From Kangiellaceae bacterium (lineage in GTDB: Bacteria > Pseudomonadota > Gammaproteobacteria > Enterobacterales > Kangiellaceae): 64,000 nt of DNA. The stretch is taken from positions 18,298 to 82,297 of the forward strand of contig JAHRVB010000091.1 in NCBI GenBank assembly GCA_019090895.1. Reading direction: 5' to 3'. Of the stretch, positions 27,142 through 36,893 are shown piece by piece. The translations under genes were made by a program, and so were the position numbers. The notes under the pieces were generated by a model. It was given only the letters and a program-made list of their open reading frames with translations. It had not been told where the DNA came from and did no database searches. The stretch's first letter is position 1. Each line of letters begins with the position of its first letter.

Positions 27142-28647
27142 TCAGTTCGGGTCTTGAACTCGAAGTGTCAGTACGGCAGCAACTAACATACTCACACCGC
27201 CAATAACTAAGGAGTAGATTGTTTCGCCATCAAACAATCGATTAACCAAGAAGCTTAAGATTGACGCAGCGAGTATTTGAGGCAGTACAATAAAGAAGTT
27301 AAATATTCCCATAAAAAGACCCATCTTTTTTGCAGGGAGTGAGTTAGACAGCAAAGCATAAGGCAAAGATAGAATTGATGCCCAAGCGAAGCCAACACCT
27401 ATCATTGGTAAGATCAGTAACTCGGGATCACTAATGAATCGAAAGGATATAAAACCGATCCCACCTAAAATAAGATTAATCATATGAGATTTCTTAAGAT
27501 TCATATATTTAACCATTACTGGGATCGAAAGTGCAGCAAAAACAGCCGCTACATTGTAAGATGCCATCAAAATTCCAACCCAATCTGCGCCATCATTATA
27601 AAGTTTGGATGAGACATCGGAAGTACCATAGTGAAAAGAGGTTATTGCTGAGGTCGATGAGGACCACCAAGCAAAAAATGGAAACCACGAAAAAAACTGC
27701 ACCGCAGCGAGTTTCTTCATTGTCGTTGGCATACTAAATAAATCAAACATGACAATCGAAAAGCCATTACTGGTCTTGTTTGATTTTTGTAAATAACCCG
27801 CTAACAATTGGAAAATACCAAATAAGGCGATTCCGAAAGTCAGCAGAAGTAAATTTCGGTCGAGAATTTTTATATAGTGAAATACCAATGCAGTGGACAG
27901 CATTCCGCCAACTAACCAAATCAAACCACCTTTGGTAAATTTGATTGAGTTGAGATCAATTTTTGACTCTTCATTTTCAGGGTTAGCAAGTTTCTCTTCT
28001 TTGTCGAACTGATCAAGCTGTTCTGGAGTGTATTCTTTTGTCGAATAAACTGTCCACCCGACAGCCAGGAATAAGCAAGCTCCTCCTGCATAGAATGCAA
28101 ATTTGACTGAATCAGGTATAACGCCTAGCTCAGCTTCATTACTGATATTAAACCAATTGGTCATCATCCAAGGTAAAGCCGACGCGACGACGGAAGCAAC
28201 GCCGATAAAGAAACTTTGGAAGGCGTAACCCTTACCTCTTTGATTGGGATGAAGCATGTCGCCGACGAATGCTCTAGATGGTTCCATACAAACATTAATG
28301 GAAGCATCCATAACCCACAACATTCCAGCGGCAATCCAAAGGGTAGGGGAGTTAGGCATAATAAAAAGAGATAGACTCGCTAATATCGCGCCCCAAAGAA
28401 AGTAGGGTCGACGACGTCCCAGAGAGTTCCAAGTTTTATCACTCATATAGCCAATAATTGGCTGGATAAATAAACCGGTAATGGGAGCCGCAACCCAGAG
28501 TATTGTCATGTTGCTATAGTCAGCGCCAAGCGTTTGGAATATTCGACTGACGTTAGAATTTTGTAGGGCAAATCCAAATTGGATTCCAATGAATCCGAAA
28601 CACATGTTCCAGATTTGCCAAAAATTAAGTTGGGGCCGACCTGTCAT
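27142..28647 (-). CDS. MFS/GPH-type maltose or maltodextrin symporter (SLC45/sucrose-type)
   Basis: This 501-aa protein has about twelve hydrophobic helices. NFWQIWNMCFGFIGIQFGFALQ in the first helix and the loop-2 signature GYMSDKTWNSLGRRRPYFLWG match the SLC45-like family that carries maltose or sucrose with protons. In marine gammaproteobacteria and Caulobacter-type loci it takes the place of a maltose ABC transporter, and no ABC transporter is present here. The promoter region carries two ACGT-centred boxes. It is divergent from a TonB receptor and upstream of an amylase lipoprotein. Maltose or short maltodextrin is the likely cargo. Confidence 0.85.
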   Translation of the reverse strand: MTGRPQLNFWQIWNMCFGFIGIQFGFALQNSNVSRIFQTLGADYSNMTILWVAAPITGLFIQPIIGYMSDKTWNSLGRRRPYFLWGAILASLSLFIMPNSPTLWIAAGMLWVMDASINVCMEPSRAFVGDMLHPNQRGKGYAFQSFFIGVASVVASALPWMMTNWFNISNEAELGVIPDSVKFAFYAGGACLFLAVGWTVYSTKEYTPEQLDQFDKEEKLANPENEESKIDLNSIKFTKGGLIWLVGGMLSTALVFHYIKILDRNLLLLTFGIALFGIFQLLAGYLQKSNKTSNGFSIVMFDLFSMPTTMKKLAAVQFFSWFPFFAWWSSSTSAITSFHYGTSDVSSKLYNDGADWVGILMASYNVAAVFAALSIPVMVKYMNLKKSHMINLILGGIGFISFRFISDPELLILPMIGVGFAWASILSLPYALLSNSLPAKKMGLFMGIFNFFIVLPQILAASILSFLVNRLFDGETIYSLVIGGVSMLVAAVLTLRVQDPN

Positions 28648-28835
28648 TTTAACTCCAATTATTGTTATTAGATCTTGAAATAAACGCTTATATTGTTTGA
28701 GTCATGTTCTGCGGCGAATGCGACAGCTGGGCAAAATCAAACCATGCAAAGATTTATTGTAAGCTCAATTATCGAGCATATATAGGTTCACCCAATTTAC
28801 GGGCTAACGGATAAGATTGCGAACAATTTTTTAAA

Positions 28836-28845
28836 CATACGTATG
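28836..28845. promoter_or_regulatory. ACGT-centred box M1
   Basis: CATACGTATG is a perfect 10-base palindrome, and the right side continues as GTATGCAA, common to all four boxes in this locus. It lies about 190 bases upstream of the symporter ATG, on the side away from the gene. It is a probable LacI-family operator (central CpG). Confidence 0.6.
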
Positions 28846-28873
28846 CAATTCAATTTGTTCATTAATCAACCAT

Positions 28874-28887
28874 TGCAAACGTATGCA
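28874..28887. promoter_or_regulatory. ACGT-centred box M2
   Basis: TGCAAACGTATGCA is palindromic except for one base pair. It lies 40 bases from M1, centre to centre, close to four helical turns, which would suit cooperative binding or looping. Confidence 0.6.
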
Positions 28888-29157
28888 TAACAATCGTTAA
28901 ATTTGGTGATTTTTGGTCAAACTACAGGACTAAAAAGTACTCAGTTAGGATCGTTTTTATCGCAATGATAACGCTTACATTTACCCTAGTGGACGTTGTG
29001 CGTTCTAGATGTTAGGCCTTGTTAAATAAGGGATGAAAGACTACTTAAGTGCTGTTATGCACTAGATTTATCCATGCCATCAAGCGAATACTTATAAACG
29101 ATGTTAATTCGCAATAAAATCGTAGTACTGGCAATAATTAGTTCAATTATGCATCCC

Positions 29158-29171
29158 TGAATACGTATGCA
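29158..29171. promoter_or_regulatory. ACGT-centred box M3
   Basis: TGAATACGTATGCA is identical over 14 bases to box M4 at 46625-46638. It is about 235 bases upstream of the TonB receptor start, so it could act on that promoter or with M1/M2 on the symporter. Confidence 0.65.
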
Positions 29172-29403
29172 ATATTTTGTGTCGAAGACTTTATTGTGAT
29201 TATTATAGGAAGTTAGCAAATGATTCTAGGTCAGATGAAATTAAGAAGTAGCTCTGTTACTTAGTAGAGAAAAAAGTAAGCAAAAGCGAAATATAGTTTT
29301 AGTTGGTTTTGATTTAAAAGAATAACAAATAGAAAAGACAATGTTGTCCTTTTCTACGTTAAGAATAATAAACAAACTAGTCAAATCTAGGGGAGCGAAC
29401 CAA

Positions 29404-32403
29404 ATGGCAATTGCTACATCAAGCATTTTCAAGCCCAGTGTTTTAACGATCGCACTATTTACCGCAGGAATGTCTGCTGGATTAGTCAGCGCGGCAGAGA
29501 AACGAATAGACGTATCAGAATTGTCCAGTCAATTAACTGAATATAGAGTGGCATTGGCGCAAGAGGAAGGTAGTGAATCAAAAGTCATAGAAGGTGACGA
29601 AGAGAAAGTAAAATCTTCAGAGGATGAAACATCTGAAGGCGAGAGACTGGTAATCACTGGTTATCGCGGTAGTTTAATTCGCTCTCTTGATCAAAAGCGA
29701 CATGCTGATACAGTTTCGGAACATATTTCTGCAGATGATTTAGGTTCACTACCAGACATTTCGATTGCCGACGCGTTAACACGCTTACCCGGTATTTCAG
29801 CGGTTCGAACGGGTGGTCAAGCGGCAGAAATCAACATTCGTGGATTATCAGGTCCATTTATTTTAACGACCATGAATGGTCGCGAACAGACTTCGACCAG
29901 TGGTTCTCGTAGTGTTGCCTTTGATCAATATCCCTCGGAACTTATAGCATCAGGTACGGTTTATAAATCTCAAAAAGCATCTTTAATAGAAGGCGGTATC
30001 GCCGGTACTGTCGAGTTACAAACTGCGAGTCCATTGGCTAATCGAGAAGAACACACCTTCAACGTAAATGTTCGCGGTATGTTTAACGATCGCGCAGACG
30101 AAATTACGGATTCTGATAGTATCGGAAACCGGCTGAGCTTTTCGTATCAAGGTAAGTTTGCAGACGATACCTTAGGTGTGTCGTTGGGTTATGCCAGACT
30201 AGATCAACCTCATGTGTCTACTCAATTTATTGGCTTGCACTATGATGCCAATGAAGATTTCGACAACGATGATATCCCTGACATTCATTATAGTGAAGGT
30301 TTAGAATTACAACATAAGGGCGGAACAGAGTTAAGACAGGGTTACGTTGCCGCTATTGAATGGGCACCAACTGAAGATTTTGTGCTAAAAACGGATGCGT
30401 TTATTTCTAAGTTCGATTCCGAACAGTTCGCTCGTGGTTTCAGAGTTAAATTTGGTGGTCCGAGCGCAAATTATTACAACCCAGTATTTGAGGGAAACAA
30501 TGTAATAGGCGCTACGGTAGTTAGAACGCCAGGCAGTTGGACAAGAGTTGAAATCGTCAACGATGACGACACTAAAATTTCAGATATAAAAAACTACGGC
30601 ATGAACGCTCAATGGAATTTGACCAACCAATTTACTTTAGCTGCCGACGCTACCTACTCAACAGCAGATAGCGATTTTCAAAACAGGTTACTTTGGTCAT
30701 ATGTCACAGAAGACTCTAGTGCTGCAAATCCAGTGTTTGATTCAAATGTTGCGATTAATTATCAACTAAATGGATTGAACAATGCTGATGTGAGTTTTAA
30801 TCAAGATTTCACTAATCTCGGTCAGGTGATGGCGGCAAAATATGGCAGCTATCCTTACATTTACTCAGATGATCTCAGAGCCTTTAAGTTGGATGGGGTA
30901 TACGAGTTTAATAATAACGATTGGTTTAGTTCTGTAGAAATGGGTTACCGATACTCTGAACGTGATTATTCACGAGATCGAGCTGTTTTCCAATACGGTG
31001 ATGAAGGCGCTGTATCGAGTACAGAAGGTCCTTATCAATTAACCGCCGATGTAGCTACGTCAACTGGCTTTTCTGGAGAGTTCGCTCATTTCCCTGATTA
31101 TCTAGCGATCGACATTGACGCTGTTCTAGCAGGTTGGCTGCCGGGCGGTGCTCAGGCTGGAAAATCATGGGATGACGACTGGACACTGACACAAAGTGGC
31201 AATGTGTACGAAAATATTACCGCTGGTTATTTTCAAGCAAATATTGATACGGAAATAGGCAATACGCCAGTAACAGGTAATATCGGACTTCGAGTTGTTT
31301 ATACGGACCAATCTGCCACTACCTTGCAAGATGTCGGTGGTGACGTCACTCTTGGCGCACAAAATATCATTGATGATTTTGGTGTCATTAACGGTGATTT
31401 CGCACCGGGTATTCTCGGTGTCAAATTTACTGATTATTTGCCATCTATGAATTTGAACTTCAAAATTACTGATAACTCTCAAATCAGAGTGGCAGCTGCA
31501 AGAGTAATGTCTCGTCCGCCAATTGAACGCTTGTCTTCGACTCTCGGTGGCACCTATTCGGAACTATCATCTGACATAGAAACGGTCGCTCGATTTGATG
31601 CCAATAACGACAACAATCCTACTTTAAGACCTTTTAAAGCAGATCAATTGGATATTTCATACGAATATTATTTTGACAAAACTGACGGCGCATTTGTCGC
31701 AGCTGTTTTCTATAAGGATATTAAGTCGTTTATCGATACATTCGCAACGCCTAACTACGATTTTGCAGGCAACGGTTTTAGTGTTCTTGAAACCTATATC
31801 GATCCTGACTACGATGATCAAGGATCAGGTGTTCCGGCGCCAGAACTTGAAGTTATTAATGGAACTTATACCACTGCGGTCAATAATACTGAAGGCGGTT
31901 ATATGGCCGGTTTAGAACTTGCCTACACGCAGGTGTTTTCTATGTTACCGGAACCTTGGTCCGGTTTGGGGGTAACCATGAGTTATGCGTATACCGATAG
32001 CGAAGTCTCTCGTTATGTTTCTGATATTCCTGGTGAAGTGGACGACGATACACGCTACGGAGGAACGACTCTAGACATTCCGGTTGAAGGACTTTCAAGA
32101 GATGTAATCAGCGCCACTTTATTCTACGAATACAAAAATTTCGAAACGCGTATTAACGCTCGCTACCGCTCTGAGTTTGTTCATAGTCAAATAGCGGTGA
32201 ACCGACAAGTGACTTATTTTGATGCAGAAACGGTTTTGGATTATCAAGCTTCTTACGCATTTAATGATTATGGAACGATTTTATTTCAAGTGAATAATCT
32301 CACTGACCAATCGAATAAATCGTATTTTGGATCGAGAGCGCAAACCGGAACGATTCAACTATTTGGCCGTCAATTTTTCTTGGGTATGACTTATCAATTC
32401 TAA
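29404..32403 (+). CDS. TonB-dependent outer-membrane receptor, probable maltodextrin importer
   Basis: This is a TonB-dependent active transporter of the outer membrane. The ATG at 29404, behind GGGGAG, starts a 999-aa protein with a signal peptide ending GLVSAAE. An acidic linker follows, then the plug: ERLVITGYRGSLIRSL, DALTRLPGISAVRTGG, INIRGL and GGIAGTVELQTASPL. A large beta-barrel ends in an aromatic residue (FLGMTYQF). It belongs to the Xanthomonas/Caulobacter-type receptors such as MalA. It heads the operon-like series with the pullulanase and GH13 glucosidase genes, and has an operator box upstream. The substrate is inferred from neighbours. Confidence 0.88.
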   Translation: MAIATSSIFKPSVLTIALFTAGMSAGLVSAAEKRIDVSELSSQLTEYRVALAQEEGSESKVIEGDEEKVKSSEDETSEGERLVITGYRGSLIRSLDQKRHADTVSEHISADDLGSLPDISIADALTRLPGISAVRTGGQAAEINIRGLSGPFILTTMNGREQTSTSGSRSVAFDQYPSELIASGTVYKSQKASLIEGGIAGTVELQTASPLANREEHTFNVNVRGMFNDRADEITDSDSIGNRLSFSYQGKFADDTLGVSLGYARLDQPHVSTQFIGLHYDANEDFDNDDIPDIHYSEGLELQHKGGTELRQGYVAAIEWAPTEDFVLKTDAFISKFDSEQFARGFRVKFGGPSANYYNPVFEGNNVIGATVVRTPGSWTRVEIVNDDDTKISDIKNYGMNAQWNLTNQFTLAADATYSTADSDFQNRLLWSYVTEDSSAANPVFDSNVAINYQLNGLNNADVSFNQDFTNLGQVMAAKYGSYPYIYSDDLRAFKLDGVYEFNNNDWFSSVEMGYRYSERDYSRDRAVFQYGDEGAVSSTEGPYQLTADVATSTGFSGEFAHFPDYLAIDIDAVLAGWLPGGAQAGKSWDDDWTLTQSGNVYENITAGYFQANIDTEIGNTPVTGNIGLRVVYTDQSATTLQDVGGDVTLGAQNIIDDFGVINGDFAPGILGVKFTDYLPSMNLNFKITDNSQIRVAAARVMSRPPIERLSSTLGGTYSELSSDIETVARFDANNDNNPTLRPFKADQLDISYEYYFDKTDGAFVAAVFYKDIKSFIDTFATPNYDFAGNGFSVLETYIDPDYDDQGSGVPAPELEVINGTYTTAVNNTEGGYMAGLELAYTQVFSMLPEPWSGLGVTMSYAYTDSEVSRYVSDIPGEVDDDTRYGGTTLDIPVEGLSRDVISATLFYEYKNFETRINARYRSEFVHSQIAVNRQVTYFDAETVLDYQASYAFNDYGTILFQVNNLTDQSNKSYFGSRAQTGTIQLFGRQFFLGMTYQF

Positions 32404-32462
32404 TGTTAAGTGAACTTAAAATAAGCGACCTAATAAATTAAAAAAATAATTGGAGATTATCC

Positions 32463-35400
32463 ATGAATAGTTTGACCAAGAAATTAACTCATAGTTTTAT
32501 CTATATTCTGTTTCCGCTGGTGTTAGCAAGTTTAGCGGGCTGTGGAACTGACTCAGTTGAAAGCGGTGAAGAACTGCTCTTTTGTAGTTTGCCACTGATT
32601 CCCGATGCTGCGGGAACATCGTGTGTGTCGCCACCGGCGCTTGTGTGTACCGCACCGCTATTTCCTAACGAACTAAATAACGAATGTATTTCAGGCTATA
32701 ACCCCAACGAACCTGACCCGAGTGTTACGGCTGGTGACAACGAAGCGATCATATTTTACAACCGGGCCGATAAAGGGGCTTCAAACGCATCAGATTCTAC
32801 CGATTATGAAGGCTACACGCTGCACACTTGGAATAACGGGACGTGTGATGCATACGCTGCACCTTATGATGAATCAAGCTGGGGTGTAACTCATGTATAT
32901 GACGATATTGATCCCGTTTACGGAGCATACTGGATCATTCCGCTTGAAGAAGGGCATGATGGTTGTGGTAATTTTATTATTCATATCGGCAGCGATGATG
33001 CGGGAAAAGAAACCAATGATAATCAAATGATCTTAGATCAGGATGATGAAAGATTTACCCGCATGAATTGGTTTATTTCGGGTCAGCAAACGGCTTTTGA
33101 ATTTCCTATTTCAACACTCGGTCCTCAACCACTAGCTATAGAAGGTGCGGCAGCTCATTGGATTGATACCAACACGATTGTTTGGAATGTTTCGGATATC
33201 GATTCAGTGAATGAAGTGAAACTGCATCATTCAGCAACTGCTGGTATTGAAGCTGACTTAGATAATCAAGTAAATGGAACTGCACTGACATTGTTGGCAA
33301 TCGAACAAACGGCTGAACAGCAAGCTGCTTTTCCTCTAACCGCCGATTGGGCTGCTTTTACTACTGAGTCTTCTGCTGATGAAGTAAAAGTAATCCTAAA
33401 AAATGAGTTAGTTGTTGCTGCTTACGATGCTGAGAACAATGCATTTGAAGCAACCTATGTGCAAGCCGCTAAGGTACTCGACGATTTATATACATCTGCT
33501 GAAAACGATGCTGACGAAGCTCAGTTAGGCGTTGTCTATGAAGGAGAGAATATCACTGCTAATCTTTGGGCACCTACCGCTCAAAATATCATGTTAAATG
33601 TGTATGATGCAGAAAAGAATCTTGTAAGTGCTAATCAAATGACAGAAGACAGTATTACTGGGATTTGGAGTTTCGCTGGTGGTTCGAGTTTAGACCGACA
33701 GTATTTCCAATATGAGTTAACGGTTTATCATTCACAAAATAATGCCATTGAAACGGTGACTACTTCTGACCCCTATTCGGTGAGTTTATCGACCAATGGA
33801 ATGTATTCTCAATTTGTGAATTTGAATGATGCCGATTTGAAACCTGAAGGTTGGGATGGTCACACAGTTCCTGTGATTTCCGAGTTAGAAGATGCCGTCA
33901 TTTACGAAGGCCATGTACGTGACTTTAGTGTGCTAGACGATAGTACGACCGAAGCAAATCGAGGTAAATACTTAGCTTTTACCGAAACAACTTCTGTACC
34001 TATGATGCATTTGGCAGACTTAGCTGCGAACGGACTAACTCATTTTCAGTTACTACCCATCAATGATATTGCAAGTATTGGTGAAGACCCTACGAGAATC
34101 GTAGATGTAACGGATACCGTAGGCGACTTATGTACTATCAATGCTGATGCGCCAGTTTGTGATGTTAATAGTGACTCTGAAACATTACTTTCAGTATTAG
34201 AAGGCTACAATTCTTTTTCTGAAGATGCACAGGCATTGGTTGAATCAATGCGAGGTCTGGATTCATTCAACTGGGGTTACGACCCTAAACATTTTAATGC
34301 GCCTGATGGTATTTATGCATCAAGTGCAGAAGGTGAAGTGCGGATTATGGAAATGCGCGCCATGGTCCAATCGCTTCATGATATTGGATTAAGAGTGAAT
34401 ATGGACGTTGTTTACAACCACACTAATTCAGGTGGTTTGTGGGATAACTCTGTACTCGATAAAGTCGTACCTGGTTATTATCAAAGTCGTGATTTGGTTT
34501 CTGGTGGAATTTTGAATTCTACTTGTTGCAGTGATACAGCACTTGAACATCGAATGATGGACAAGCTGATGTCAGATTCTTTACTTCAGTGGACTGAACA
34601 ATATGCTATTGATGGATTTAGATTTGACATTATGAGCCATGGTTCGGTTGAACAAATGATGGCCGCTAGAGAAGCTGTGAGAACGATTGATAGTGATACA
34701 TTTTTCTACGGAGAAGGCTGGCCAAGAGATGGACGCGGTTTTGAAGCGGCTACTCAATTTAATTTAGCTGGTACTGAAATTTCGACTTTTAATGACAGAT
34801 TAAGAGAAGGTGTTAGAAATGGTGCGTTATTTAACGAAGAGGGTAACTTAAACGACCAAGATATCGTTATGTTAGGCATGGCAGGAACACTAGCGGACTA
34901 CGTTCTAAAAGGTAGCTCCGGAACTGTTTCGAGCGGTAGTAGTTTCAATCCCTCTTCATATGCTGAAGACCCTGCGGATGTCATTAACTATGTATCTAAA
35001 CATGATGATAGAGCGTTGTGGGATCAACTGCAGTATGTGTTAGATATTGGCATAACTGCGAGTGAGAGAGTTCGAATTCAAAATGTTGCAGCAACGATTC
35101 CACTCATGAGTCAAGGCATTCCATTTTTACAAATGGGCGGTGATCTCATTCGTTCTAAATCAATGGACAGAAACAGTTATGATTCAGGTGACTGGTTCAA
35201 CAAAATCGATTTTACAATGGAACACAATAATTGGAATGTTGGGTTACCGTTAGCACAAGATAATGGTAGTGATTGGGAAATGATTGTTGGTATTTCAACA
35301 AGCCCGAATACCCAAACGTTCATGTCGGACACGATGTTTGCATCCAATGTCTTTAAGGAATTTCTAAGCATACGAAGAGACAGTAAGTTGTTCCGTCTAA

Positions 35401-36758
35401 ATACTGCTGAAGATATTATGTCACGAGTAGGTTTCCATAATATCGGTCGAACTCAAACTCAAGGACTCATCGTTATGAGTATTGATGATGGGATTGAATT
35501 GACTGACTTAGACCCTGCTAATGATGCAATCGTTGTTGTGGTTAACGGCTCAGATTCAGAGTTATCTCATGCAGTTTCGACCGCCACAGGTTTTACTCTA
35601 CATACAACTCAGCAAGGGTCTTCAGATCCAATCGTGACAACATCTAGTTTCTCTGAAAGTGAGGGTGAAGGAACGTTCACAGTTCCGGCGAGAACTACTG
35701 CTGTTTTTGTTAAAGTTCAAGGTGAAACTCAAGGAGAAGGGCTGTCGGCTCTAGCAACTATTGGTGCACCTGATGTCGTTCCATACGCAGATACAGAAGT
35801 ATTTGTTCGCGGATCAATGAACGGCTGGAGTACCAACAATCAATTCGAATACAAGGGTGATGGAATTTACCAAGCAAGAATTGATTTAACTGCCGACACA
35901 GAGTACGAGTTTAAAATTGCGTCGGAAGATTGGAACACTGTTGACTTTGGTTCAAACGAGCAGGCGGTGACATTTGATGTCGATAAAGTGCTCGGTCGTT
36001 CCGAATCTAATATGTTCTTTACGTCTAGCGAAGACGAATCTTATTTATTCCAAATCGATGCGTCAGATTCAGAAGCGCCAATATTAAATGTGAGTCTTCC
36101 AACCAAAGTCTATTTGCGCGGCGGAATGAATGACTGGGGTACAGCTTCACCTATGAGTTACTTAGGTAACGATGTTTATAGTGTAGTGTTTGATATTCAA
36201 GCAACAGGTGTTACTGAGTTTAAGATTGCTTCTGAAGATTGGAGTACTTTTAACTACGGTACTTTTGATGCTGAAGACGATACTGTTACCGAAGGTGTAG
36301 AAAAACTACTCGCTTATAATGCTGGCAACCTATTTATGGATTTCTTAGAAACTGGAGAGTTCACGTTTATCTTTGATTTCTCTGATTCTGAGGCGCCTTT
36401 ATTGAATGTTCATAAAACTCAAATGTTTGATGCAACAGCGGTATTTGTTCGAGGTGATATGAATGATTGGTCCGAGGCCGACGAAATGGTTTACCTTGGC
36501 GAATCAATTTATTCTGCTGATATCGCTTTGACTGCTGAAATTTATGGTTTTAAAGTCGCGTCGTCAGATTGGTCAACGGTCGACTTTGGAGCCACTGGTG
36601 GAGAAGAGGCAATAACCTTCGGGGATACAAAGAGTCTTATTGTCTCAGGAGCCAATATGTCTGTAGAAATTACTGAAGATGGTACCTACCGATTCGAGTT
36701 AAGCGGACCTGATAATACCGCTCCTACATTAACCGTGACTCAGTTGCCAACGAACTAA
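32463..36758 (+). CDS. Pullulanase-type alpha-1,6-glucosidase lipoprotein with three C-terminal repeat domains
   Basis: This 1431-aa GH13 enzyme would debranch pullulan, amylopectin or limit dextrins. The lipobox LAGCGT (about residues 22-27) anchors it to a membrane. Two short Cys-pair motifs follow (CSLPLIP...CVS and CTAPLFP...CIS), then a CBM41/PUD-like region from about 85, an N2-like segment, a CBM48 and the catalytic barrel. Catalytic residues are Asp722 (GFRFDIM), Glu751 (YGEGWP) and Asp848 (SKHDDRA). YNWG-type context appears as FNWGYDP. After the pullulanase C-terminal domain, three related domains begin near residues 1112, 1214 and 1325 (VFVRGSMNGW, VYLRGGMNDW, VFVRGDMNDW). These look like CBM20/48-type starch-binding modules. 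It lies 60 bases after the TonB receptor. Confidence 0.9.
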   Translation: MNSLTKKLTHSFIYILFPLVLASLAGCGTDSVESGEELLFCSLPLIPDAAGTSCVSPPALVCTAPLFPNELNNECISGYNPNEPDPSVTAGDNEAIIFYNRADKGASNASDSTDYEGYTLHTWNNGTCDAYAAPYDESSWGVTHVYDDIDPVYGAYWIIPLEEGHDGCGNFIIHIGSDDAGKETNDNQMILDQDDERFTRMNWFISGQQTAFEFPISTLGPQPLAIEGAAAHWIDTNTIVWNVSDIDSVNEVKLHHSATAGIEADLDNQVNGTALTLLAIEQTAEQQAAFPLTADWAAFTTESSADEVKVILKNELVVAAYDAENNAFEATYVQAAKVLDDLYTSAENDADEAQLGVVYEGENITANLWAPTAQNIMLNVYDAEKNLVSANQMTEDSITGIWSFAGGSSLDRQYFQYELTVYHSQNNAIETVTTSDPYSVSLSTNGMYSQFVNLNDADLKPEGWDGHTVPVISELEDAVIYEGHVRDFSVLDDSTTEANRGKYLAFTETTSVPMMHLADLAANGLTHFQLLPINDIASIGEDPTRIVDVTDTVGDLCTINADAPVCDVNSDSETLLSVLEGYNSFSEDAQALVESMRGLDSFNWGYDPKHFNAPDGIYASSAEGEVRIMEMRAMVQSLHDIGLRVNMDVVYNHTNSGGLWDNSVLDKVVPGYYQSRDLVSGGILNSTCCSDTALEHRMMDKLMSDSLLQWTEQYAIDGFRFDIMSHGSVEQMMAAREAVRTIDSDTFFYGEGWPRDGRGFEAATQFNLAGTEISTFNDRLREGVRNGALFNEEGNLNDQDIVMLGMAGTLADYVLKGSSGTVSSGSSFNPSSYAEDPADVINYVSKHDDRALWDQLQYVLDIGITASERVRIQNVAATIPLMSQGIPFLQMGGDLIRSKSMDRNSYDSGDWFNKIDFTMEHNNWNVGLPLAQDNGSDWEMIVGISTSPNTQTFMSDTMFASNVFKEFLSIRRDSKLFRLNTAEDIMSRVGFHNIGRTQTQGLIVMSIDDGIELTDLDPANDAIVVVVNGSDSELSHAVSTATGFTLHTTQQGSSDPIVTTSSFSESEGEGTFTVPARTTAVFVKVQGETQGEGLSALATIGAPDVVPYADTEVFVRGSMNGWSTNNQFEYKGDGIYQARIDLTADTEYEFKIASEDWNTVDFGSNEQAVTFDVDKVLGRSESNMFFTSSEDESYLFQIDASDSEAPILNVSLPTKVYLRGGMNDWGTASPMSYLGNDVYSVVFDIQATGVTEFKIASEDWSTFNYGTFDAEDDTVTEGVEKLLAYNAGNLFMDFLETGEFTFIFDFSDSEAPLLNVHKTQMFDATAVFVRGDMNDWSEADEMVYLGESIYSADIALTAEIYGFKVASSDWSTVDFGATGGEEAITFGDTKSLIVSGANMSVEITEDGTYRFELSGPDNTAPTLTVTQLPTN

Positions 36759-36774
36759 AGTTAATAGTTCAAAA

Positions 36775-36801
36775 ATCCCCGGAAATCTAATGGCCGGGGA
36801 T
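36775..36801 (+). terminator. Hairpin after the pullulanase gene
   Basis: An 8-base stem (ATCCCCGG at 36775-36782, CCGGGGAT at 36794-36801) with an 11-base loop lies 17 bases past the stop. There is no T run, so it may stabilise or partly terminate the upstream transcript. Confidence 0.45.
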
Positions 36802-36837
36802 AACTATTCTAGTTACAAACTCGATTAGGAATATTTG

Positions 36838-36861
36838 AGATTGGTTTTTAATAACCAATCT
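36838..36861 (+). terminator. Hairpin in the leader of the GH13 glucosidase gene
   Basis: A 9-base stem, AGATTGGTT at 36838-36846 with AACCAATCT at 36853-36861, has a 6-base loop and a very short T run (TTT) after it. It ends 32 bases before the ATG at 36894. It could be a weak terminator or attenuator. Its core arms match those of the hairpin at 51370-51398. Confidence 0.4.
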
Positions 36862-36893
36862 TTAGTGACGCATATAAAATATAAGGTAAAAGA

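Larger units (their letters stand above)
28648..29403. promoter_or_regulatory. 756-base divergent control region between the symporter and TonB receptor genes
   Basis: The region has no convincing gene. It holds two ACGT-centred boxes 40 bases apart near the symporter side and a third on the receptor side, each described separately. The middle (28900-29150) is AT-rich, with no repeat or hairpin that I can support. A short reading frame reaching back to 29341 is only an upstream extension of the receptor frame. Confidence 0.6.

Noticed and set aside
28684..28976. Two AACGCTTA-like motifs (near 28687 and 28966) as a further operator pair
   Set aside because: They agree over only a short stretch, symmetry is poor, and no third copy was seen.
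31165..31482. A 105-residue minus-strand frame inside the TonB receptor gene
   Set aside because: It is antisense to a conserved barrel region, with no ribosome site and no recognisable protein features.
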